A stretch of DNA of 64,000 nucleotides from Mesorhizobium sp. M1D.F.Ca.ET.043.01.1.1 (lineage in GTDB: Bacteria > Pseudomonadota > Alphaproteobacteria > Rhizobiales > Rhizobiaceae): contig NZ_CP034444.1 in NCBI RefSeq assembly GCF_003952385.1, positions 2,046,001 through 2,110,000 of the forward strand, given 5' to 3'. The notes beneath the pieces are model-generated. The model saw only the letters and a program-made list of their open reading frames with translations, ran no database searches and was not told the origin of the DNA. The position numbers and the translations under genes were made by a program. Numbering within the stretch: position 1 is the first letter of the stretch; every line of letters starts with the position of its first letter. Below, one piece after another: positions 50,136-58,957 of this stretch.

Positions 50136-51948
50136 CCTTTTCTCCGATCCTGGTCAGGACAGTGTCGCACTGTTCGATCACCTCTGTCAGAACGGCGGCC
50201 GTCATGGCGTTGGCCCGCGGGAGTAGATCTAAATTCCGGCTTCGACGATCGCGCCAGTAAGGCGCATGGCGCAGTTCAATCACCATGTTCGCGCAACCCA
50301 GGCAGACGGCCGGGCTCCGGCCAGCCTCGCTCGGACCGACCTCGCCGCCGCAACGACTGGTCTCCCGCTGGAACACGCACCAACCATAGTCGCAGGCATG
50401 GATGCGCAGATCGGTATCGGTGAGAACGAACTCGATGTAATCCCGGCGTACCTGCTCACCCGCTCGTCCCCGGAAACACGCGTTGTTCGCTGCGATTCGC
50501 TCGCCCATGCGACCGGCAAGTCGATCACTCAGCAGCATCCTTTCCAACGCCGTCGCCGTTTCAGCCCGGTTTTCGTGTTCGATCAGTTGGCGGAGATCGA
50601 AGTCGTTGCCGACGTACCCCCGCGCGGTCATGGCGACCGATGCATGCTTGAAGTGTTCGGCAAGGCCAAGAAGCTGCGACCTGTCCTTTCGGGCAATGAA
50701 TCGTGCAAAGGTCTTGCGGAACTGGTGTGTGCTGAACGACCAGGGCTCTCCCTCGTGCAGCGGCACCCCGACGTGGCGCGCAAAATCGTTGATCCGCCAG
50801 CCGATATGCATATGGGTCACCGGTACGACCTCGCCATACTGCGTGTTCTTGACGAGGAAGAGCTCACGCCTTCCGGATGCTTTGCGCAGCGGCGCGCTCA
50901 ACTGTTCAAGCAGTTCCACTGCCTTCACAACCGGCTCTGGGGCAATCCAGCGTTCCATTCGACCGCCATGCTGGTCAACCGTCTTGAACAACCTCGCCAC
51001 CAGGTAAGCTTGTTCGACACCGGTTTCTGCAATCGGGTGGGACTCTATGGCGCCAATTTCGATCGACAGAATCTCGCTCACGCGCATGCCGACAAAGCCG
51101 GCGATGACGATGTAGCACGCCTCCACGAGACGAGTGGCGGCGTGGCGGACCGCATGGGCGCCGAGCAGTGCTTCACCGGCAGGGCCTGTCAGGTTTATGC
51201 TGCGCAATGCCTTTCGAACATGATCCGAGGCCTGCCTTCTGGTCCCTTGTGTCAGCCCAGTTTCATGGGCCTGGCGGCGGACAGTCTCGGCTCTCACGAT
51301 GGTCGGGCCATAAATTTCCACCCACTGAAGCGCGGTATTCAGCAATGAGATCGCAATGGGGTCGGGGATGAACGGGATCGCACCGCGCGTAGCTGGGGTC
51401 AATCCTGCCGCTTCATAGGTGGTTTCTTGTGGCAAGGGATCGACCAACGGGGCATCATTGAGCTTGGCTCGCTGTCGATAGAGATCCTTCAGCACCAACA
51501 TGTAGTTGACGATGGTGTTGGCGGTGATTGACTTCGCCTTCAATCCTGGACGCGTCGGCAGCCAAGTCCGCAGGCGCTCCACGGCCCCGGCATCAATGCT
51601 GCTGAACGTCTCCAGTCCGTCAAGCGCCATCCACCCAATCATGGTTTTTAGTGTCACGGCTTTGCTATGCACCGACGCTGGCGACAGACGTTTGCGCCCG
51701 GTCGGAGGGTTCACAGTCATCGACCATAGGAACTGCTTTGCCGCCCTATGGAGACTGCGCCATGCCGTTTCGCTGATGACAGCTCCCTCCGGCAACTCTG
51801 GCGTCCAGTTTATCTTATTCTGGTCAGCGCGCCGGCCGGCAGTGCGGATATCGAGCAGCCATTCATCGTCGCCGAAGCGACTCCATGGCGAGACCGGCGC
51901 TTCAGCCCATCCGGCCACAACGGGATTTTCGGCGAGCAGCGTTTTCAT
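50128..51948 (-). CDS. Third tyrosine recombinase of the transposon
   Basis: 606 residues from ATG 51948, coupled by ATGA to the previous stop; the frame upstream lies inside tnpB. Catalytic residues are visible: Arg in GFVGMRVSEILSI near 290, HQFRKTFA (HxxR) near 440 and HASVAMTARGYVG (His, Tyr) near 465. The Cys-rich tail (CGGEVGPSEAGRSPAVCLGC) is like that of TnpB-type recombinases. Tn554 itself has only two recombinases, so this third is an addition. Confidence 0.85.
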   Translation of the reverse strand: MKTLLAENPVVAGWAEAPVSPWSRFGDDEWLLDIRTAGRRADQNKINWTPELPEGAVISETAWRSLHRAAKQFLWSMTVNPPTGRKRLSPASVHSKAVTLKTMIGWMALDGLETFSSIDAGAVERLRTWLPTRPGLKAKSITANTIVNYMLVLKDLYRQRAKLNDAPLVDPLPQETTYEAAGLTPATRGAIPFIPDPIAISLLNTALQWVEIYGPTIVRAETVRRQAHETGLTQGTRRQASDHVRKALRSINLTGPAGEALLGAHAVRHAATRLVEACYIVIAGFVGMRVSEILSIEIGAIESHPIAETGVEQAYLVARLFKTVDQHGGRMERWIAPEPVVKAVELLEQLSAPLRKASGRRELFLVKNTQYGEVVPVTHMHIGWRINDFARHVGVPLHEGEPWSFSTHQFRKTFARFIARKDRSQLLGLAEHFKHASVAMTARGYVGNDFDLRQLIEHENRAETATALERMLLSDRLAGRMGERIAANNACFRGRAGEQVRRDYIEFVLTDTDLRIHACDYGWCVFQRETSRCGGEVGPSEAGRSPAVCLGCANMVIELRHAPYWRDRRSRNLDLLPRANAMTAAVLTEVIEQCDTVLTRIGEKDE

Positions 51949-53723
51949 TCGATCACCGGCAAGGCTGGCGCCTCTTTCATAGACGCAGCCAGGTGAAGCT
52001 CGGATGAGAAGCGCGGCAAGATGTCGTTCTCGAGGATTTCCAGTTTCGGGGCGTAAAGAAGACGCCAGCGATCTGGCGCCAGTTCCTGACGCGCCGCGAC
52101 AAGCGCATCGCGCGTGGATATCAGCCGCGCCAGAACATCCGGATCGAGCGGGATGACGGCGTTCGGGCAGGTGAAGCAGCCAAGCCACGCCGTACACAGC
52201 CGGCCAACTTTCTGACCTTCCCCGACGCCGGCGAGGGGATCCTTGCAAGTGAAGCCGGCAGCCGTGGCATACGCGGCGTCGGTTGCCGATATTTCGTCCC
52301 TCCGCTCAGGAGCGTCAGTACCACGAACAATATCGACGAAGCGTGCCTGCAGGTCGCCGACGATGCGTTCTTGGGCTCGTCGGACGATCGGCCGATCGAT
52401 ATACCGTTGCGTTGTGTCGGGGGTGACATGGTTGGCGAGAACCTGGGTTTTCAGAATGTCGTGGCCGAGTGCCTCGTGTGCGAGGGTAAGTCCCGTTGTG
52501 CGCAGGGCCGCCAAGGTCAAAGCAAGCGGGTCTCCTTTCTCGTCAACGAGATCGTGGCGCTGCACAAAGAGCCGAACATGCTTGCTGGCCAGATAGTTGG
52601 GGATCAGCTGTGTTGCGCGTGAACCGTTTATGCTCGCAACAAGGAACAACCGATCGCGGTCGTCAGCGGGAACGTGCGGCAGCAACCCCGCCGTCATTTC
52701 CAGAACTCTGTCGACGAGGTTTGGTACCGACAGGCTCTTGTCGCGCAGGAAGCTTCGACGTTGGAGTCGGCTCGAACGGCCCTTCGACCATGTCATCACC
52801 TCTCGCCCCTCAAGAAGCAGATGATCGCTCATGCAGTCGCGCCGCAGGTCGCGCAGGGCTTCGGGGTTGGCATAGCTCTGCGCGCCTATGGCGATCATGT
52901 ATGGGATCAGCGTTTCGGGCAGGGCATGAAGATAGCTGGAAAGCTTTTGGTTTCCGCCGTGTCGAACCGAGGCGAAGTGAAGCCGCCAGCGCCCGGAACC
53001 TCGCTTCAGCGTAACGTTCTGCGGAGGCATCAGTCCGCCGTAATGCTCGACAATAACTGCAAGCATCACGCCGAGGTCGTCGAGGTTTAGCCGGCTGAGG
53101 TCACGTTCCCTTGCGATCGCTTCTCGGTCAACCTGTGAGAGAAGTGCCTTTCCCCTTTGGAAGGTCGCCCAGCTCGCCTCGATGTCTTTCCGGGCCGCCG
53201 CCAGAACAGCTTCCATCTCTGATCGGCTTAGCGCCTCTCGCGGGCGCGTCTCCGCATTCTTACGAGGAAAGGCATTGAACGGGATTTCAAGATCGCAAGC
53301 AACGAGGTCGGGTCGGTTGTGCTTGAGCCAGCCGATCATCTGCTTGAGCACCGACCAGCTGCCATGACGAGAACTCTTGGTCCATGGCTTAGCATTGAGC
53401 CAGGCTATAAAGGCGTGCAGCACCGCCGTATCGACATCCCCCATCGACGTGATCTCGGAAGTATGATCGTTCAGGAAGGCAAACCAGCGAGAAAGTGTGT
53501 TGAACGCGCCTTCGCGAGTAGCCGGGCTGTGGCCGGCATGATGGTGACGGAAGGCAAGCGCAATTTCGGCTGCAATCCTCGGCGCAGTTCGATAGACGGT
53601 GAAGTCGAAGCTGCTTTCCGGTCGACCGTTGGGATCAAGGAAGTTGACCACTAGAGAGCCAGGCACGCCCACAAGACCCACTGGTGATGGATCGAGCCGA
53701 TAATCCTTGCGTCGCTGTGCCAT
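51945..53723 (-). CDS. tnpB: TnpB-type tyrosine recombinase
   Basis: 592 residues. N-terminal core-binding domain, then catalytic domain with an Arg region near MTWSKGRSSRLQRRS, ALRTTGLTLAHEALG replacing the usual HxxR box, and NHVTPDTTQRYIDRP carrying His and the nucleophilic Tyr near 430. The C-terminal CTAWLGCFTCPNAVIPLDPD resembles the Cys-rich TnpB tail of Tn554 relatives. Overlaps tnpA by one base. Confidence 0.83.
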   Translation of the reverse strand: MAQRRKDYRLDPSPVGLVGVPGSLVVNFLDPNGRPESSFDFTVYRTAPRIAAEIALAFRHHHAGHSPATREGAFNTLSRWFAFLNDHTSEITSMGDVDTAVLHAFIAWLNAKPWTKSSRHGSWSVLKQMIGWLKHNRPDLVACDLEIPFNAFPRKNAETRPREALSRSEMEAVLAAARKDIEASWATFQRGKALLSQVDREAIARERDLSRLNLDDLGVMLAVIVEHYGGLMPPQNVTLKRGSGRWRLHFASVRHGGNQKLSSYLHALPETLIPYMIAIGAQSYANPEALRDLRRDCMSDHLLLEGREVMTWSKGRSSRLQRRSFLRDKSLSVPNLVDRVLEMTAGLLPHVPADDRDRLFLVASINGSRATQLIPNYLASKHVRLFVQRHDLVDEKGDPLALTLAALRTTGLTLAHEALGHDILKTQVLANHVTPDTTQRYIDRPIVRRAQERIVGDLQARFVDIVRGTDAPERRDEISATDAAYATAAGFTCKDPLAGVGEGQKVGRLCTAWLGCFTCPNAVIPLDPDVLARLISTRDALVAARQELAPDRWRLLYAPKLEILENDILPRFSSELHLAASMKEAPALPVIE

Positions 53724-54862
53724 TATAACAAAGCCTCATAAAGGTTTTCGACCGATGCCTCCGCAAGCGTCAGGTCTGTCGCCACAACGCGCAAATAGAT
53801 CGCCGTAGTGGTCAGATCGGCATGTCCCAGGAGAACTTGCAGAGTGAGGAGCGGATTGAGCTCCGGCTCCTGTTGTGTCCGCCGTTGCAGGAACCGGAGC
53901 ATCGAGGTCGCAAAAGTATGTCTCAGCGCGTGGAAGCTAGCAGTCACACCGGCTGCCGTGGCAGCAGCGGCGAACATCGCGCCTACGCGCCGAGCACTCA
54001 CCGCCCGTCCAGCTTCCGTCAGAAAGACCGTATTTGGTTCCGCATAGTTCGGGTTTCGGGATTTCGCGCGCCGTATAATGGCGGCGCGCTCCTCACGTAC
54101 ATAGGCAAGCGTACGGTCGACCAAAGGCTGTGGCGGATAAACGGTCCGCGCTTTCCCGCCCTTGGTGGTCTCGATCTTTATTGCGGTAAGGGCATCCGAG
54201 CTTTCCCGCGGAAGCACGCGCAGCCGCAATCCGGCAACTTCCATCCGGCGCATACCGGTGGTGACAGCCCACTCCACAATCAATCGATTTCGCGAGTCCA
54301 GCCCGCTCATCACCTGGCGCATTGTTGCGGGTGACAGAGGTCTCGGCAATGTCGATGTTTGTCGGACCGTCAGCTCATTGACAGTCTGGCGTCCACCAGT
54401 GGCGTCGACGTGCGCCAGGAAACCCTGCGGTCGGCTTCGCGATAGTGCCAACTCGTCCGCGGTAAATGGCAAGTGGTGAGCAAGGCCCGCACCAACGCAC
54501 CATCGGTAGAACAGGGCCAACGTTCTGATGCGACCATTGATCGTACCGCGCGCGTAAGCGCGCCTGGTATGATCGCTTGGACGAAAGAGCATTCGATCTC
54601 GGTAAGCTGCGATCTCCGCTACTCCGATCGCGTCCCACACCCATTCATTGGCCTCAAGCGTCTGCCACCAATCGTAGAGAGTCTCTCCATAGGTGCGCCA
54701 TGTCTGCCGACTGCGCGTGCGTCCCCGCACCAGAGCGATGTGCAGCAGCCACGCGCAAGCTGGTTCGACAAGTCGCATCTCGTTATCGAGAAGCATGGGG
54801 ACGCCCGGGCGTGATATGCCGTGCGGCGCAAACTCTTCGGTGGTGAATAACAGTTCGGCCAT
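53723..54862 (-). CDS. tnpA: TnpA-type tyrosine recombinase
   Basis: 379 residues from ATG 54862 (MAELLFTTEEFAPHG). Full catalytic set: Arg in TTGMRRMEVAGL near 225, HALRHTFA near 318, and LGHADLTTTAIYLRV (His, Tyr) near 350. First gene of the four-gene recombinase operon. The open frame upstream of 54862 runs through a large hairpin and is not used. Confidence 0.88.
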   Translation of the reverse strand: MAELLFTTEEFAPHGISRPGVPMLLDNEMRLVEPACAWLLHIALVRGRTRSRQTWRTYGETLYDWWQTLEANEWVWDAIGVAEIAAYRDRMLFRPSDHTRRAYARGTINGRIRTLALFYRWCVGAGLAHHLPFTADELALSRSRPQGFLAHVDATGGRQTVNELTVRQTSTLPRPLSPATMRQVMSGLDSRNRLIVEWAVTTGMRRMEVAGLRLRVLPRESSDALTAIKIETTKGGKARTVYPPQPLVDRTLAYVREERAAIIRRAKSRNPNYAEPNTVFLTEAGRAVSARRVGAMFAAAATAAGVTASFHALRHTFATSMLRFLQRRTQQEPELNPLLTLQVLLGHADLTTTAIYLRVVATDLTLAEASVENLYEALL

Positions 54863-54880
54863 GGGTTCCCCAATTCGCGC

Positions 54881-54934
54881 CGCCCGCCGCTTTGCCGGGC
54901 AGGCCCTCGGGCCCGCCCGGCAAAGCGGCGGGCG
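54881..54934. repeat. 20-bp perfect inverted repeat (cruciform) upstream of tnpA
   Basis: CGCCCGCCGCTTTGCCGGGC at 54881-54900 is repeated in inverted form at 54915-54934. The 14-base loop holds a smaller GGCCC/GGGCC stem. It lies between the right end of the transposon and the tnpA start, where it could block read-through or translation from outside. Confidence 0.9.
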
Positions 54935-54980
54935 TCCCACGCAACCAAAACTGTCCTGATTCTAGTTCAGGAAGATGACA

Positions 54981-55008
54981 GAAAGGACGCGCTGGAGACG
55001 GGTCCTAA
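54981..55008 (-). repeat. Right terminal inverted repeat of the transposon
   Basis: On the minus strand TTAGGACCCGTCTCCAGCGC then GTCCTTTC, pairing imperfectly with the left end at 48756. Confidence 0.65.
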
Positions 55009-55314
55009 CACGAGCTTGGCCACTGGACCGGCCATCCAACCCGGCTTGCGCGCGACCTTTCCGGCTCCTTCGGCTCGAAGGCCTATGCGCGCGAGGAACT
55101 GGTCGCAGAAATCTGCGCAGCCTTCGTCTGCAGCTCTCTCGGCATCGAGCCGACCGTGCGCCATGCCGACTACATCGGCTCATGGCTCGCCGTGCTGCGC
55201 CAGGACAACCGCGCCATATTCCGCGCCGCCAGCCAAGCCACGAAAGCCGCCGATTTGCTGCTTGGCCTCAACGCCGGCGACGAAGGCAAGCCCCATGACG
55301 AGATTGCCGCATGA
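55009..55314 (+). pseudogene. ardC: ArdC-type antirestriction protein, 3' part
   Basis: Continues the frame broken at 48755: HELGHWTGHPTRLARDL, FGSKAYAREELVAEI and HADYIGSWLAVLRQDNRAIF up to TGA at 55312-55314, the normal ArdC C-terminus with completed HExxH. Because the two parts join without gain or loss once the element is removed, the split is recent and not yet eroded. Confidence 0.93.
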
Positions 55315-55359
55315 GCGCGCTCGATTGGCCATGCACGACCGCCTTGCGCTTCTGACGGC

Positions 55360-55383
55360 GCGCCGAGCGCGCGCGCTCGGCGC
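55360..55383. repeat. 24-bp perfect palindrome
   Basis: GCGCCGAGCGCG followed by its exact reverse complement. It is located between ardC and the DUF2958 gene, upstream of parB; it could be a binding site or an attenuator hairpin. Confidence 0.85.
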
Positions 55384-55457
55384 AGAAGCCGCTCGCATCC
55401 GCCTGTTTCAAAAAAGCCGCTCTCAATCAACCCGAACCGTTTTGGAGGAATTCCGCA

Positions 55458-55877
55458 ATGATCCTGATCACCGACGACCTTTGCGCCCGTCTCCTCGCCA
55501 ATGGCGCCTCCGACACCGAGACCGACCATGTTCCGGTCGTAAAACTGTTCGATCCGACCGGGGCAGCAACCTGGCTGTTGAGCGAACTGGACGCCGACGG
55601 CGACACGCTGTTCGGCCTTTGCGATCTCGGCTTCGGCTTTCCCGAACTCGGCAGCGTCAGCCTTGCCGAACTGCAAAGCGTCAAGGGCCGGCTTGGCCTC
55701 GGCATCGAGCGCGACCGCTGTTTCAAGGCCGAGTTTCCGCTCTCCGTCTACGCCGAAGCCGCTCGGCTGTGTTGCCGCATTACCGAGGATGAGCGGCTGC
55801 TGCGGCAGGCAGCAGACGCGCTTGCAAGCCCCCATTCCGAGCTTCCGCCTGACACGGCGGAACAGACGCGCCGCTAG
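55458..55877 (+). CDS. DUF2958 domain protein of the ICE backbone
   Basis: 139 residues preceded by GGAGG. LITDDLCARLLANG at the start, DHVPVVKLFDPTGAATWLLSELD near 24 and FGLCDLGFGFPELGSVSL near 54 are the DUF2958 hallmark. These proteins occur next to ArdC, ParB and DUF736 genes on rhizobial conjugative elements; biochemical role unknown. Confidence 0.88.
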   Translation: MILITDDLCARLLANGASDTETDHVPVVKLFDPTGAATWLLSELDADGDTLFGLCDLGFGFPELGSVSLAELQSVKGRLGLGIERDRCFKAEFPLSVYAEAARLCCRITEDERLLRQAADALASPHSELPPDTAEQTRR

Positions 55878-55956
55878 GGCGCGAAAACCGTCCCGCCGCG
55901 CCGGCCTTGCGGCCTTTGCGGCGGGAAAACCTCAACCAGACCGAAGGAGACAGATC

Positions 55957-57686
55957 ATGCAGCTTGCTCATATTCCCCTTGATAGGCTTAACATTTCCGC
56001 CCTCAACATGCGCCACGGCAAACGCGCGCCGGATATCTCTGACATCCTGCCGTCCGTTCGCGCGCGCGGCGTTCTCGTGCCGCTTCTGGTGCGGCCCAAC
56101 GGAACGCCGGAAAGCTTCGAAATCGTCGCCGGACGGCGACGCTATTTCGCCGCCAAGTCGCTCGCCGACGAGCGCGGCGAGAGCGACGCCTTGCCCTGCG
56201 CCATCATGGAGGACGGCGACGACGCCGATGCGCTCGAAGCCTCGCTCATCGAAAACATCGCGCGCCTCGACCCCGACGAGGTCTCGCAATGGGAAACCTT
56301 CTCGCGGCTGATCAAAGAAGGCCGCTCCATTGCCGACATCGCCGCCACCTTCGGCGTCAGCGAGCTTCAGGTGAAGCGCATCCTGGCACTTGGCGAGCTT
56401 CTGCCCAAAATCCGCGAAGCCTACCGCCGCGAGGAACTCGACGCCGAGACGGCGCGCTATCTCACCATGGCTTCGAAAGCGCAGCAGAAGGACTGGCTGG
56501 CGCTTTATGCCGACCCCGAGCAATACGCGCCGCGCGGCTACCAGCTGAAACAATGGCTGTTCGGCGGCCAGTCGATTTCCACCAAGGTGGCGCTTTTCGC
56601 CATCGAGGACTATCCCGGCCTCATCGTCTCTGATCTCTTCGGTGAGGACAGCTATTTTGGCGATGCCGACCTGTTCTGGCTCAAGCAGAACGAGGCGATC
56701 GCGGCCAGACGCGACGCCTATATCGAGGCCGGATGGAGCGAAGTGACGCTGCTCGAACCGGGGCAGTATTTCCATTCTTGGGACCACGAAAAAACCCCGA
56801 AGAAGAAGGGCGGCAAGGTCGTCATCACCGTCTCGCATCGCGGCGAGGTCGAGTGTCACGAGGGCTGGCTGTCGCGCAAGGAAGCGCGGCGCGCCCGCGC
56901 CGATGGCGAGGGCGGCGAGCCGGACGAACAGGTCGTCAAACCGTCGCGGCCTGAGCTCACCGGCCCGATGCAGAACTATGTCGATCTGCATCGCCATGCC
57001 GCCGTGCGCGCCACCTTGCTCGACCATCCCGCTATCGCCATGCGCCTCATGGTGGCGCATGCGATTGCCGGCTCAAGCCTGTGGCAGGTGCGCCGCGAGC
57101 CGCAGCGCCCGGCGAACGAGACGGTCGCCGCCAGCCTCGCCGCCTGCAAGGCCGAAGCGGCCTTCGCCGAGAAGCGGCGCGAGGTTTGGCGCTGATTGGG
57201 CAAGCGGATGCCGATGGCCCGCTCGCCGGCGGCCATGGCGACGCCTTCGTTCTCGCCGGCTTCTTTGCCCGTCTGCTGGCGCTCTCCGATGACGTCGTCC
57301 TGCGCGTTCTCAGCCTTGTCATGGCCGAGACCCTCGAAGCCGGCAGTGCCGTCATCGAGGCGCTTGGGCATAATCTGAACGTCGACATGGCTGCTTCCTG
57401 GCAGGCGGACGAGGCGTTCTTCGAGCTACTGCGCGACAAGGAAGTCGCCAATGCCATGCTCACCGACATCGGTGGCAAGCCCGTCGCCGACGGCAATGTT
57501 TCGCAGAAGGTCAAGACGCAAAAGAAGATCATCCGCGACTTCCTTGCCGGCGAGAACGGTCGCGAGAAGGTGGAAAGCTGGCTGCCGCGCTGGATGAAAT
57601 TCCCCGCCGAAAGCTACACAGCGCGCGGCGGCTTCCGCACCGCCGATCAGTGGGCCAAGGTCCGGCACCTGTTCGTGTCGGAGTGA
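55957..57686 (+). pseudogene. parB: ParB-family partition protein, frameshifted
   Basis: Residues 1-413 (55957-57195) hold the ParB N-terminal nuclease/CTPase domain (LDRLNISALNMRHGKR, EIVAGRRRYFAAK, ALEASLIENIARLDPDEVSQW) and a central helix-turn-helix (SIADIAATFGVSELQVKRIL). The reading frame then hits TGA, while the expected continuation LALIGQADADGPLAGGHGDAF runs in the -1 frame to 57686. A single missing base at GAGGTTTGG (about 57181-57189) explains it; no classical slippery heptamer is seen. The intact protein would have about 577 residues. The DNA-binding part would still be made. Confidence 0.82.
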
Positions 57687-57700
57687 CCGGCCAAGCCTCG

Positions 57701-57727
57701 AGCGGCGGCATTTCGAAAGCCGCCGCT
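57701..57727 (+). terminator. Hairpin downstream of parB
   Basis: AGCGGCGGC, a nine-base loop, GCCGCCGCT: a perfect 9-bp stem 15 bp after the parB stop. No T-run follows, so terminator function is uncertain. Confidence 0.5.
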
Positions 57728-58222
57728 TGGGGCACCTCTCGGGCAGAACCGGTCGCACTTTCGCGATTTTTGCAGCGCACTGCCGGCGGTGGTCCAACGC
57801 ACATCGATGCCCTTCGCCAGCCCTGTGCCAGGCCCGAATGCGCGCCGAGCGCCACACGGGGTTAGGCACGTCGTCGCTGGCTGCGGTGCCTGAACCCGTG
57901 CCAAGCCCGGTACCGCCATGTTGCTTGGGGATCGTGCCAGCCGATCGCGCGATCTGTCTCCCAAGCGTCTTTCAGGACCATTTCCCTGCGGTTGGCTTGT
58001 CGACCTATGGGCGGTTCCGGCCCGCCCGAAACCCTCGGCCAGCAGCTTTTTTCCCCGCCGCCCATGGCGGCTTCCTCGCGCCCGCTTCGCTCCAAAAAAG
58101 CCGCCCGCTCGGGTCCTGCGCTGCCGCTGCGGCCCTGTCGGGTTCAGACGGGCCGGACGCGCCCATCACGGTCCGCCATCGCAGGGGAATGGTCCCCGGC
58201 GACAGCAAAACAGGAGACTAAC
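57728..58222. other. Intergenic region between parB and the DUF736 gene
   Basis: About 500 bp without a supportable gene. It is GC-rich with several short inverted repeats and likely carries the promoter of the DUF736 gene. Confidence 0.45.
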
Positions 58223-58546
58223 ATGACCGCGATCGGATACGTCACCAAGCAGGAAAACGGCGGCTACAAGGGCCAGCTCAAGACGCTCAGCGTCCGCGCC
58301 GACATCGACATCGTGCCCAACCAGGGCAAGACCGCCGACAATCATCCAGACTTCCGGGTGCTGACGCAAGGCGTCGAAGTCGGCGCCGGCTGGACCCGCA
58401 TCGGCGAGGCTTCCGGCAAGGACTATGTGAGCCTGTCGATCGCCGCCCCGGAGTTCGGTCCGCGCAAGCTCTACGCCAATCTCGGCCGCGCCGCCGGCCA
58501 GGACGATGACGACACCTACGCCATCATCTGGAACCCCGTCGACTAA
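58223..58546 (+). CDS. DUF736 family protein
   Basis: 107 residues, start MTAIGYVTKQENGGYKGQLK after GGAG. The full DUF736 pattern is present: GQLKTLSVRADIDIVPN, NHPDFRV, VEVGAGWTRIGEASGKDYVSL, LYANLGRAAGQDDDDTYAIIW. Small proteins of this family are ubiquitous on rhizobial plasmids and ICEs beside transfer genes; some influence gene expression or DNA handling, but function is not established. Confidence 0.93.
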   Translation: MTAIGYVTKQENGGYKGQLKTLSVRADIDIVPNQGKTADNHPDFRVLTQGVEVGAGWTRIGEASGKDYVSLSIAAPEFGPRKLYANLGRAAGQDDDDTYAIIWNPVD

Positions 58547-58560
58547 AACGGCGGAGCTCC

Positions 58561-58590
58561 GAGCCCCGCGCCGCCACCGGCGCGGGGCTC
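58561..58590 (+). terminator. 13-bp perfect hairpin after the DUF736 gene
   Basis: GAGCCCCGCGCCG, CCAC loop, then its reverse complement. It lies 14 bp after the stop codon and ahead of rdfS; without a following T-run it could be a terminator or mRNA stabiliser. Confidence 0.6.
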
Positions 58591-58696
58591 ATCCCAAGAG
58601 CGGCGAAAACTCGCCCCCGACTCTTCGCCCGTCCCCGCAGCGACCTCGCTCGCCCATCCTCTCCATTGCTTCTCCTTAAGCGACACGAGGACAATC

Positions 58697-58957
58697 ATGG
58701 ACGACGAAAACGAACGCGCCGCCCGCGCCAAGAAGGGCAGCCCGTTTCTCAATACCGCGCAAGCAGCCTTCTATATCGGCCTCTCCCAGCGCACGCTCGA
58801 AAAGATGCGGCTCAAGGGCGGCGGCCCGAAATTCCGCAAGCACGGCCGCTATGTCCGCTATCACATCGACGAGCTCGACGAATGGTCGAAAGGCCATCCG
58901 CACTACGGCGCTCCCAAAGCCGGTTCCACGCCGGCCGACGATGGGGGCCGCTCATGA
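58697..58957 (+). CDS. rdfS: RdfS-like recombination directionality factor (excisionase)
   Basis: 86 residues with a MerR/AlpA-type winged helix: LNTAQAAFYIGLSQRTLEKMRLKGGGP then FRKHGRYVRYHIDELDEW. In ICEMlSym of M. loti R7A, RdfS is the first gene of the rdfS-traF-msi107-rlxS operon and triggers excision by IntS; the identical order here supports the name. Its stop overlaps the traF start (ATGA). Confidence 0.88.
   Translation: MDDENERAARAKKGSPFLNTAQAAFYIGLSQRTLEKMRLKGGGPKFRKHGRYVRYHIDELDEWSKGHPHYGAPKAGSTPADDGGRS

Larger units (their letters stand above)
48756..55014. mobile_element. Tn554-like tyrosine-recombinase transposon inserted in ardC
   Basis: About 6.25 kb, bounded by direct CACGAG hexamers (48750-48755 and 55009-55014) of which the intact ardC would have one. 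Ends begin TTAGG in inverted orientation. Content: an ArdC-like cargo gene, a coiled-coil protein and three tyrosine recombinases in one leftward operon. Removing 48756-55008 plus one hexamer restores ...TTC CAC GAG CTT GGC CAC TGG... and a continuous ardC. Tn554 relatives are flanked by a six-base core and use TnpA/TnpB recombinases with a small TnpC; this element has one more recombinase. Confidence 0.88.
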
